The notes under the pieces are model-generated. The model saw only the letters and a list, made by a program, of their open reading frames with translations. It had not been told where the DNA came from and ran no database searches. Positions 6,952 through 15,298 of a stretch of 15,298 bases of DNA are shown here, one piece after another. Source of the stretch: Gonium pectorale (lineage: Eukaryota > Chlorophyta > Chlorophyceae > Chlamydomonadales > Volvocaceae); assembly GCA_001584585.1 (NCBI GenBank), contig LSYV01000021.1:473140-488437 (forward strand), given 5' to 3'. The position numbers and the translations under genes are program-made. Positions within the stretch are counted from its first letter, which is position 1. Every line of letters begins with the position of its first letter.

Positions 6952-8833
6952 CTAGCCCAGCCGCTCCAGCAGCGCCCGCAGCTCCGCGGCCTGCGTCTTC
7001 ACCCCGCCGCGAAACCGCTTTTCGCCCCACGCCTGCAGCACCGGCCGCACCGAGGCCCGCTCGGCCGGGCTGGCCGCCTCCAGCAGCCTGCGCAGGGCGT
7101 GCAGGCCGCCCCTGTAGGCGCGATCGCTGATGAGTTCCTTAAACAGGCCCTCGAAGCTGCAGCCCCAGGGCACGCCCAGGCGCATCAGGCAGCGCAGCAT
7201 GGCCAGGTCGCCGTGGTTGCGGGCGGCCGTCGTGTAGGCGCTGTCCTGTGTGTAGCGGCTGCCCTGCGTTTCCTGCGTGGTAGCGGCCGGGTGGGGGTGA
7301 ATGAGGCAGGCAGCGGGGGCAGGGGGCAGAGCCCCGGTAACATGTTTGTTATGCATCATTATGCATCAACGGCGAGTGGGGTGTGTGTGCTGCTGGTGGG
7401 GGGGACGGGTAGGGAGAGCAGACTGGGCGCTGAGGTAAACGGCAAGCGAGGTGCGTGTGTGTGTAGGTGGAGGAAAGGGGGAAACGGGAGAGGGGGGTGT
7501 TGTCCGTGGGTCAGCGGTCTGGAGGACCGGTCCTTGCCTCGTTTCACCGGCTCCCGTTGGTGATGGAGGAGTAGGCGGACAAGCCGCCCGGTTGCATGCC
7601 CTTGCGATGGATGAGGGAGACGGCAGGCAGCAGGACGCCAGCTCACGCGCGACAGGTGCGTGGGAGGTATGCCAGGGGCCCAGTGGCCGGTCAGCGGGGG
7701 CAGGGCGAGCGTTGGAGCACTAAAGCGTCCGTGTCGGAGTTGGGCGCAGCTGGGGAGGGCTTTGAGGGTGGGAAGTCCGGTGGCAGAGGTGCACGGCACA
7801 GGGCGGTCTCCGTAACCACGCGCGGCCCCGCAACACTTGTGGACGGCGGGTCGCCGTTGAGAAATGGTCCCACAGAGGTGCCCCCTCCCCCTCCCCCTCC
7901 CGGGCCGCCTTCCCGCCTCAACGCCCTTCGCCGCACCGCCATGGGGCAGCCCCGCGCCACCAGCCGCTCCACCGCCTCCTCGCAGCCCGACTCGGCGGCG
8001 CCCACCAGCGCCCTCTTGCAGCCGTGATCCCGCAGCCAGGCCATCAGCTCCACCCTGCCCGACGAGGCAGCCGCCGCGAACAGCTCCGTGTCCGCCTCCA
8101 CGCCCAGCGCCACCACCATCCAGGCCACCAAGTGCAGATGCCCACAGTGGGCCGCAATCCGAAGATCTTGCCAGCTCATCATCCAGCCGCCGGCGGCGTG
8201 CAGGGCCTGCAGCGCCGCCAGTTGGCCTTCTGCCGCAGCGGTGCCTCCCACATACGGTACCATGGCTTATCATTGGCGGGCACCATCGCCAGTAGGTACT
8301 GCTGCGCCGCCACGTTGCCCGACTCGACAGCAGCAGTCACCAAGCCGTCCCGCTCGTCAAGGGGGTGCCCCCGGCCGTGCACGCCCGGGCGGGCTCCTCA
8401 CCCGTCAGGCGCCGTGCACCCTGCGCCTCCAGCCACTCCACCTTGGCCCGCCAGTCGGGCGTGCGGCTGCCGGTGGCAGCCCGCATGGCCAGGGCCTGGT
8501 CATGGCAGATCTTTCGGGGCTGTCTCTCATGTTCCCCCAGCCGCCGCGGCGGACTCGGCCCTGCAGCGCCGCCAGGTCGCAGCCCTCCGCCGTCGCAATG
8601 ACGAGCTGGGCCTGCCGCTTATCGCCGGCCAGTCGATCTGGGTCGGCCCCGACCCGCTGCAGCAGCCAGTCTGCAAGCTCCGGGTGGCTCCCCCGGGCCG
8701 CTGCGTTGGGCGCGTCCGCAACCGTGTTCTCCTCCCACTCGATCCCCAGCGAGGACAGCCACTCGCAGACGTGCTGGTGCTCCCCCCCCCGCGGCCGCAT
8801 GGAGGACGCGGCCGTCAACGCGGCCCTCGACCT
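6952..8833 (-). pseudogene. Decayed F-box/ankyrin-repeat gene copy, F-box end missing
   Basis: This copy matches residues about 158-584 of the intact gene at 12332-14690. The homology stops abruptly near 8830, so the F-box and first ankyrin region are absent. Four changes of frame are seen. The first is at the C9 run at 8782-8790, where the copy has one extra base relative to the intact gene. The others are near 8495-8520, 8383-8395 and 8265-8290, with deletions at the middle two. A 9-bp in-frame deletion removes residues PWD near 8017. Recognisable pieces include APNAAARGSHPELADWLL, RAATGSRTPDWRAKVEWL, LVTAAVESGNVAA and ELMAWLRDHGCKRALVGA. The intron is still present (7264-7936, phase 0, donor GTGCGG, acceptor ACGCAG), and the last exon (6952-7263, 103 codons) is open, ending in TAG. 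No GT-AG pair could remove the frameshifts. Confidence 0.85.
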
Positions 8834-9404
8834 CAAGCACTAGGCCACTGCTTCATTGCTTGGTTTGTCTGCTGGTGCTGCCTTGCTGCCTGTACTTTCG
8901 CAGTATTTTCCCGGTGGCAGGCCGGGTCCCCCAGCGTCGGAGGTACCGTAACGAAGTCTGTCTGGCGGGCAACCGTGCCACCGCAAGGCGCAGCCGCAGA
9001 AGGAGGGCGCTTGGTGTAGACACAAAGCAGCAGCTGGCTGGTGTGTCAGGGACACTCACAGGGCACCATGGGAGAGCAGAGACGGGGCTACAGGCATTGG
9101 CGGTTGTGCGGGCAGGAGCCGGGTGGCGAAGGGCGGCGACAGCCGGTTGTGCCTTGGGTGGTGGGTGAGAGTGGAGGGTGGTGCAATCGCAGGCGATGGG
9201 CTTGCTGGGCGGAGGAGGAGGAACGGAGGTGAGGGGCCCCGCCCCAGCAAGCAGGGTTGTGGCGCAGGGCTGGGTGGCCTGGCGACAGAGCCAGCGGCGG
9301 CGCGCGGTGAGAGGCGCCGTGCCGCGGGCACAGCCGCTGCTTGCCGGGCCGGGCCGAGTGCACCGTCGTTGCACCGAGCGACCCAGACACGCCACACGGG
9401 GCAG

Positions 9405-9420
9405 CTCACTCCGGAGTGAG
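9405..9420. repeat. Perfect 16-bp palindrome
   Basis: CTCACTCCGGAGTGAG is its own reverse complement with no spacer. It is isolated in intergenic DNA. A dyad of this length could bind a dimeric protein, form a cruciform, or be chance. Confidence 0.85.
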
Positions 9421-9774
9421 TGCGCTCGTGGGGCTCTCTGATGCCTGCCCTGACCTAAGCAGCCTTCCTTGCCTCCCCCATGCGATGTCGCTGGCGTGCG
9501 CGGGCAGCCGCAAGGAGCGCCAACGTACCCGCCCCGTCACGCCGCACCCACCTCTCGCCACATCCGCAAACCGACACCTCCCGCATTAAGCTGCGGCCGG
9601 GCCGACCCCCTCCCCCGCCGGAGCCCAAAACTTACTCCCCTGCACCCTTGCTCCCCTGCCACCCTGCCGGCACCCGCGCACCCAGTCCCCGTGAGATTGC
9701 TGCCCTCCCTTCCGTACCGTACCGTACCCGGGTGTGCGCTCGGCAGCAACGGACCGATTAGCCCCAGCTGGCGA

Positions 9775-9786
9775 GGTACCGGTACC
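9775..9786. repeat. 12-bp palindrome made of two GGTACC units
   Basis: GGTACCGGTACC is a perfect palindrome and also a tandem doubling of a 6-bp palindrome. It lies about 50 bp after a short CCGTA repeat, so both may be products of the same local slippage. Confidence 0.8.
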
Positions 9787-9869
9787 CATCACCACACCAC
9801 ACACACAGCCGGCGACCGCAGCGTCGTTTGTGCAGGAACTGCTAAGGGTCCAAGCTCGGGCGGCAGTAA

Positions 9870-10267
9870 CGCTCTCACCGGTCCGCCGCCTCTGAGCAAT
9901 GCGACGGCGCCCGCCCTCACCGGTCACCCGCCCTCCACAGTCCTCCACAGCTCTTGCCCGCCGCCAGCAGCGGGCCCAGACGGGCGGCGGTCACACTCTC
10001 ACCGGTCCGCCGCCTGTCAGACCCGGCACGCCCGCCACGGCCGTGGCCGCGGCCGCCCCAATCGACAAGCCCCACAAAGACCGACCCCCCCCTCAAGCGC
10101 CCCGCTGCACCGCCTCCGCAGCTGCACCGTCCACCGCAGGCTCAGCGCATAGTCACCGCTAAGCCATGCGACGGCGCCTGCCCTCCCGGTCACCGATCAC
10201 CCGCCCTCCACAGCGCAGCCCTTGGCCCCTTGCCCGCCGCCAGCAGCGGGCCCAGACGGGCGGCGGC
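9870..10267. repeat. Cluster of GC-rich direct repeats with stem-loops
   Basis: A segment of about 92-101 bp starting ATGCGACGGCGCC occurs at 9899-9990 and 10166-10266. Its last 37 bases are identical (9954-9990 and 10230-10266) and contain the arms CCGCCGCC and GGCGGCGG, able to form an 8-bp stem. A 20-bp word, CTCTCACCGGTCCGCCGCCT, is repeated exactly at 9872-9891 and 9996-10015. The cluster ends just before duplication unit 2 begins. Confidence 0.85.
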
Positions 10268-10300
10268 AGGCAGAGCCCCACTCGCCGCCGCCGCCGTCGC

Positions 10301-11035
10301 TGTTTTCCCCCACGAGGCTTCTTTCCCAACACAGCACTGCGGCGCAGCGTACGGCCTTTCGTACGTTGCACGGGGATTGCGACCCTTGGCCCCTGGCGTC
10401 CGCCTCTGCGGTTTTATGCCAATGTTCGCGACCGGACCGGACCCGGCGTGGTATGGCGGCTGCCGGTTTTACGGTTTGGGCGCCGGCCGTTCTTTCGCAC
10501 GTCAGACAGCAGACGGACGAAACTGTCATGTCTGATAGAGCAAATGCTGTGCCGTTTCAACTGTATGAGCGGACGGGACCCGGAGCGTCCGATAGTCCTG
10601 GCCCTATAGTTGGTCTCGTGTGTATGGTCGCCGGTTAGGGCAGAGCAAGGGGCTGGCAGGTTTTGTGTCGCAGTTTCGGCGCGTCGGCGGCCATGCTCGG
10701 CACCATACCGCAGCGGGGCCAGTCTCGTGCGTGTGACTGGTGGGACGAGCGAAGGCGCAGATGGTGGCACTGCAGGAGGGGCAGACGCGGTCGGAGTGGA
10801 ACGCGAGTCGGGGCGCTGCAAGAAGCACCATACCTTATCGAGTGGCACGTGGAGGCTCAGGAGGCCATACGCTGCACTTATCGTGAAAAAAGAGAAACCT
10901 GCAGAGAAAGAGGGAGCCCTGGGGTGACACTGAGCCGATGGTCGACATGTCTCCGACACGCCCAGCCTCAGCGATTGCCCGGCTCACCCAGCTCTGTCCC
11001 GTACGGCAGTTGCCTCCCTGCGGATGCGCAGGGCG
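10301..11035. repeat. Duplication block 1, unit 2 copy (paired with 4407-5131)
   Basis: This is the diverged counterpart of 4407-5131 in the same orientation; exact shared words are listed there. Its left edge (TGTTTTC followed within about 20 bases by CTTCTTTCC) matches 4407-4429. No conserved coding frame is seen. It could equally be a dispersed repeat family that happens to sit in both units, but its fixed order with block 3 and the gene favours segmental duplication. Confidence 0.8.
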
Positions 11036-11834
11036 CCGGGGCGTGCATTGCGCACCAGCGACCAGCCTTGCCCTGCCAAGCCAGGACAAGAGGACTAACG
11101 TCGTGCCAGCCCACTGCTCGGTCGAGAAGTGCTTTCGGGGACGGTACGGGAGGGGGAAAGGGGACGGTCCGGCAAAGCCCGACAGTGGGAGTGCCCGGAT
11201 TGAGAAACCTGGTCCCGTGTGCATGCAGCCACATGCAGCCCTCGGCTGGTTCCCCACCCCAATCTCCGCTCTCTCCTTCTTCCACTGTGTGAGGCTGCAC
11301 GCGTGCAGGAGGGAGAGCGGCAAAAGGTTCTTGCGAGCAGCACTGGGAGTTGCAGACTACTGTCAATGTGGCCATTCGTGGAGCGCACGGTATCCGCACA
11401 CATTGCGGTCGAAAGGCGATAGGGGATGCTGAGGGGGAAGCGCAGATGCCCGCAACAGCGTGGTGAGGGTCGGTCGCTCAGGGGGCCCAGCGCCCCAAGA
11501 GCACAAGGAGACGCCACGGCAAGCGCGGCAAAACCTTGGTGGTAAGTAAGATCGTGTCCCACAATACTAATGGCACCCATTTTGCAACACGTGTCCCCAC
11601 AACCACGAGGTCCTCACGACCTAAACGCCCACGCCAACCCACCAGAGCCCCGCAGCCACCGGACCCAGCCAGGGGACCCCCTCCCCTGGGCCCAACAGAG
11701 GACCGTGTTCCCCTGCCTTCTGCTCCTGCCGCCCAAGCTTACGCAGCGCACACCCCCACGGCCTGGCCGCTGATCCAGAGTGCGGCAACACCCGGTCACC
11801 CGGTGCCTCGTATCCATCAGGCAATCCAGCACTC
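11036..11834. other. Non-coding DNA between blocks 1 and 3 of unit 2
   Basis: I see no supported gene. The part from about 11626 to 11817 resembles 5434-5592 in unit 1; the part before it has no clear match. Open frames on both strands overlap heavily and show no family-like sequence. Confidence 0.5.
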
Positions 11835-11869
11835 GGGCATGGGACTTCGAGCTTGGGCATGGGACTTCG
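11835..11869. repeat. 20-bp-period direct repeat
   Basis: GGGCATGGGACTTCG is repeated exactly at 11835-11849 and 11855-11869. Unit 1 has a single diverged version near 6490-6505 (GCATGAGACTTCGGG), so the doubling arose after the segmental duplication, or one copy was lost. Confidence 0.8.
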
Positions 11870-12292
11870 GGTTTCCAAAACCGCAGCGCCCTGCTGCGCC
11901 AGTCTCCACTTCTCTGCGCAACGCACCGCACGAGGCACGCCGTGCAGGCCCGTCAGCTGTTGAGTTCCGCTTGCACCGCAAGGCTGGCCCGCAGTCTACA
12001 GTCCCCCAGATCAGTGCCCAAAGGAACGGCCGATGGTGACCTGCTGTCGCCGTGCCGTCACCGCGACAAGCACATACAGCGCCCCCGCCGACGCTGATTG
12101 GGGCGGACAGGTGTCGCCGTGAAGCCAGGCAGTCAGGGACGACAGACCCACCCAAAGCCCGCAGCTCGGCCCCTTAGCACCCTGCGTGCACAAACAGAAC
12201 GCCGGCAAGAGATCGCACAGCGCCCACGTGACCCCTTCCCCGGCCCCGCGCCGCCCCCTCCTGCCCACATGACCCCTACCCCTTCACAGCGG

Positions 12293-12297
12293 TTACA
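12293..12297 (-). terminator. TGTAA poly(A) signal of the F-box/ankyrin gene
   Basis: On the minus strand TGTAA lies 34 nt after the TGA at 12332-12334. This is the algal consensus signal and would give an unusually short 3' UTR of roughly 50 nt. Confidence 0.6.
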
Positions 12298-12331
12298 TCC
12301 CCGCAAAGCAGTCCACGCCCTCGCTCACGCC

Positions 12332-14690
12332 TCAATGCTGCAACTCCGCCTCCTGGCTCAGCCACCCCAGCAGCGCGAGCAGCTCCGCGGCCGGCGCCTC
12401 GAACCGGTAGTGAAAGTGCTGCTTGCCCCACGCCTGCAGCGCCGGCCGCACCGAGGCCCGCTCGGCCGGGCTGGCCACCTCCAGGAGCCAGCGCAGGGCG
12501 GGCAGGCCGCCCTTGTAGGAGTCAATCACGTCCTCAAACAGGCTCTTGAAGCTGTGGCCCCATGGCACGCCTAGGCGCCACAGGCAGCGCAGCATGGCCA
12601 GGTCGCCGTGGTCGCATGCGGTCAGCTCGTAGGCGCTGTTGTGACCACCCTGCGTTTGGGTAGCGGGCGGGTGGTGTTGAGAGAAGCAGGAAGGTGGGCG
12701 GATACGAGGGCAGGACAGACAGAAGGGACCGGCGGAGTTTGCTTGACTCCATCAGCGACCGGAGGTGAGGTCGGGAGGTCCGTGGATCAGCGGGTTTGGG
12801 AGGACTCAGGGTGTCCGCCATCACGGCTTTCGGAGACCCCCGGCAGGTAATGGAGCAGCAGGCGTCCGCGCCCGTCCTGGGCGCAGTGGCTGCAGGCGTG
12901 GGCAGCAGCCTGCAGCCGGCCAGCCAGCTAAGGAGCAGGGTGCAAGGTCACGCGCATAAGGTGCTGGCAGGAAGCCAACAGGGGCAGCGCTAGGAGGCCA
13001 GCGGCTTTGTCTGTTGTGGTGGTGAGTATTGGGGCGCTCGAGGGCATCCGTGTGGGAATGGGGGATGGCATACGGACGTTGTCCCGGGGGATGGTGGTGT
13101 GTGATGCCTGGCAGTGGAGGCAGTACTTGGGCAGTGCGGTCTTGGGGCACACTGTGGCGGGTGCCGCAGCACGTGGGTGGTTGCTGCGAAGACATCGTCA
13201 CTACAAGGACCCTCCCCCGGGCCACCTTCCCGCCTCAACGCCCTTCGCCGCACCGGCATGGGGCAGCCCCGCGCCACCAGCCACTCCACCGCCTCCTCGC
13301 AGCCCGACTCGGCGGCGCCCACCAGCGCCCTCTTGTCCCAGGGGCAGCCGTGATCCCGCAACCAGGCCATCAGCTCCACGCTGCCCGACCTCGCTGCGTG
13401 ACTGAACAGCCACGCGTCCAGCGGCAGCGCCTCTGCACCCAGCGCCTCCACCAGCCAGGCCACCACGTGCAGGTGGCCGCCCAGCGCCGCAAGCTGAGCA
13501 ACGCGCGGGCAGTGCACCGCCCAGCCGGCGGCGTGCAGGGCCTGCAGTGCCGCCAGGTGGCCGCCCCCCGCAGCTATGTCTGTGGCGTGATGCGATGAGC
13601 TCGGCTGTGTGAACACCTCCGCCAGCAGATACTGCAGCGCCGCCACGTTGCCCGCCTCGGCAGCTCCGTTGACCAAGCCGGGCATCGCCCTGAGGGCGTG
13701 GCCCCGGCCGTGCAGCCACGCCAGGCGGGCCGGCGCGTCAGGCGCCAGGGCGGCCTGTGCACTAGTCAGCAGCTGTGCACCCTGCGCCGCCAGCCATTCC
13801 ACCTTGGCCCGCCAGTCGGGCGTGCGGCTGCCGGTGGCGGCCCACATGGCCAGGGCCTTGGCCCCGCTGTCTCTACCACCCACGGCGTCATCTGGGTCGT
13901 AGGGAATGTACCCCCAGCCGTCGCGCTGGACCCGGTGCTGCAGCGCGGCTAGGTCGCAGCCCTCCGCCGTTGCAATCACGAGCTGACCCTGCACCTCATC
14001 ATCATCGTCGTTGGGCAACCGGTGAATGGGGTTGTCCAAGCCATTTGGGTCGGCCCCGTACCACTGCAGCAGCCAGTCCGCCAGCTCTGGGTGGCCCCCC
14101 CGGGCCGCTGCGTTGGGCGCGTCTGCCACCGCGCTCTCCTCCCACTCAACATCCAGCGTGAACAGCCACTCGCAGATGTGCTGGTGGCCCCCCCGCGCGG
14201 CCGCGTGGAGCACGCGGCCCTCCAGCGCGCCGCACAGCTCGTAGCACAGGGCCTCGTCCACATAGTCGTGGGGCGGGCAGGGGTGGCGCTCCCACAGCCA
14301 CTTGCACGAGTCCAGGCTGCCCGCGCCAGCTGCGGCGGTGAGGAGCTCGATACGGTGCAGAGCCAGGTCGAAGCCCGCGGCGCGCACGGCGACCTCCAGG
14401 TTGGCCACCACGCCGCTGGCGGCCGTCAGGCTGATGAGCTGCCTCCGGCGCTCCAGCGTAAGGCCCCGTGTGGCGCCGGGGGCGAGCCATTTCGCAGCAA
14501 AGGCATGGGGCGGCACGGGCCGCGAGAGGCGGACGGTGGTGTGTTCAGGGCCGCGGAACTGCGCCGCAGCGGCCTTGCTGACGAGGCGGAAGCTGGTCGC
14601 GGCCTCGTTGGGGTGCAGGCGCCGCACAATGAGGTCCGTCAGCTCGGCCGGCAGCTGCGGGAACACGCGAGCCGTCGAGCTGGACTGCAT
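12332..14690 (-). CDS. F-box protein with about ten ankyrin-like repeats, 2 exons, 584 aa
   Basis: Exon 1 is 14690-13254 and exon 2 is 12649-12332. The 604-nt phase-0 intron has donor GTGCGG and acceptor ACGCAG. The ATG at 14690 is the first in the frame. Residues 10-45 form an F-box (FPQLPAELTDLIVRRL, then E29 and FRLVSKAAAAQF), which in this family binds SKP1 and brings substrates to an SCF-type ubiquitin ligase. Residues 46-110 link it to ankyrin-like repeats of the form AAxxGHLxxLxWLxxxG at about 114-137, 159-182, 190-215, 238-255, 341-360, 370-392, 397-420, 428-451, 456-476 and 484-510. These probably form the substrate-binding surface. An acidic loop (NDDDDE, 227-232) interrupts the array. 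There is no signal peptide or membrane helix, so it is probably cytosolic or nuclear. If the intron is kept, the frame runs on to a stop at 12990, giving a 566-residue form with a different C-terminus. I recall similar F-box/ankyrin proteins as large families in volvocine algae; the substrate is unknown. Confidence 0.85.
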
Positions 14691-15298
14691 ATCAGCGACC
14701 GTAGGTCTAGTAACCAGTAAAGAACAGGGCACAGGAAAGGATTTTGGGAGCTCGGTCAAAGGAGTTGCTCGTCTTCAGCGCGCGGGCTGCAAGTATACGG
14801 TGAGCATGTAGGCTGCAGGTCGGACGTGAAGTGCGGTAGTGGACGCTAAGCGCGTGTCTCGGTGGCAAGCCCCCGCCAGTTCGGAGCCATGCTCCGGAAC
14901 CGCCGGATTCCGGCCGGCCGGGACACAACTCCACGAGGAGGTGATGTTTGCTACCGAGATATATGGCCCGGGGGTAGCAGATACCATCCGGGTCTGCCGG
15001 ATTGGGGTCGGCGGGTAACTCGGCAAAGGCAAGGCGATGGCGCACACGAGAAGGACATAACAGGTGGATGGTGCTGCGGGGTGGTCGCGAAACCATACGG
15101 GACAGCCGAGACGGGAGACCAAGCCTTGGCGGAGGGACGTGAGAGTCGGGTGGTCTAGTTGGTGAAGGGCGGTTGCAGCCGGTAGCGGCCGGAAGGGGAG
15201 CCGTGGCGCTGTCGTGATGGGCTGCTGGCTGCGGGATGCCTCCCACAGGCCGGCAATCTGTCCCATACCCTCCGCCCTCTACCCCCCCCCCCCACACT
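14691..15298 (-). promoter_or_regulatory. Upstream region of the F-box/ankyrin gene
   Basis: I find no gene here; open frames on both strands are unconvincing. This should contain the 5' UTR and promoter of the intact gene. A GTATAC at 14793-14798, about 105 nt before the ATG, is the only TATA-like element and is weak evidence. The pseudogene's upstream DNA (8834 onward) shows no similarity to this region. Confidence 0.35.
15282..15293. repeat. C12 homopolymer at the right end
   Basis: Twelve C lie five bases before the window ends, mirroring the G-rich start with its N at base 8. Both ends look like places where an assembly stops in homopolymer sequence. Confidence 0.85.

Larger units (their letters stand above)
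8834..10300. other. Non-coding DNA between the two duplication units
   Basis: I find no supported gene. Long open frames occur on both strands but are arginine-, proline- and alanine-rich shadows of GC-rich composition. No fragment of the missing F-box region of the pseudogene is seen here. The stretch holds a 16-bp palindrome (9405-9420), three CCGTA units (9712-9726), a 12-bp palindrome (9775-9786) and a GC-rich direct-repeat cluster (9870-10267). Confidence 0.6.
11835..12331. repeat. Duplication block 3, unit 2 copy: DNA downstream of the intact F-box/ankyrin gene
   Basis: This block pairs with 6480-6951. It differs from it by a TTACA at 12293-12297, the minus-strand TGTAA signal of the intact gene, which unit 1 lacks. 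The rest is non-coding. Confidence 0.75.

Noticed and set aside
8265..8520. Short introns that could explain the frame changes of the pseudogene
   Set aside because: No GT-AG pair brackets any of the shifts, and alignment with the intact copy shows small deletions and replaced bases instead.
8024..9019. Plus-strand open frames of 331 and 251 codons
   Set aside because: They are antisense shadows of the F-box/ankyrin pseudogene, whose minus-strand reading shows clear ankyrin-type repeats.
8853..9395. Minus-strand open frame upstream of the pseudogene as its missing N-terminal exon
   Set aside because: No F-box pattern or similarity to residues 1-157 of the intact copy is found in any frame there.

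Overview
This window looks like nuclear DNA of a chlorophyte green alga, most likely from the Chlamydomonadales (volvocine) side. It is GC-rich. Its genes are interrupted by short GT-AG introns, and a TGTAA motif, the usual algal poly(A) signal, lies downstream of both intact genes. It carries two kinds of protein that, as I recall them, are multi-copy in such algae: an F-box protein with many ankyrin-like repeats, and a small RING-CH protein with a beta-grasp-like C-terminal part. The organism call rests on this reading alone, not on a search. The window has an N at base 8 and a C12 run near its right end, so it may be a whole contig bounded by homopolymers.

Layout. Bases 1-1854 are very GC-rich and low in complexity. 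They hold a long minus-strand open frame and at least one segment with good splice borders, possibly the 5' part of a divergent gene I do not recognise. Bases 1855-2619 are a less GC-rich intergenic region with a 25-bp tandem repeat and a small upstream ORF. A four-exon plus-strand gene (2620-3578) encodes a 189-residue RING-CH protein, followed by a probable 3' UTR ending near a TGTAA at 4136.

The remaining 11 kb is an old tandem segmental duplication. Unit 1 runs from about 4407 to 8833 and unit 2 from about 10301 to 14690. In each unit the same blocks occur in the same order: a conserved non-coding block, a second short block, a block just downstream of the gene, then a minus-strand F-box/ankyrin gene. 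The unit 2 gene (12332-14690, two exons, 584 residues) is intact. The unit 1 copy (6952-8833) has lost its F-box end, carries four frameshifts and several deletions, and has no nearby TGTAA, so it is a pseudogene. Both copies keep one intron at the same place and phase, so the duplication was made at the DNA level. Unit 1 also contains about 0.87 kb that unit 2 lacks. The 1.5 kb between the units is non-coding as far as I can see and contains short palindromes and a cluster of GC-rich direct repeats.

How the genes relate. RING-CH proteins are typically E3 ubiquitin ligases, and F-box proteins are substrate adaptors of SCF ubiquitin ligases. The two intact genes could therefore both act in protein ubiquitination. 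A link between them is inference from proximity only. They are 8.8 kb apart, lie on opposite strands and are separated by a decayed gene copy.
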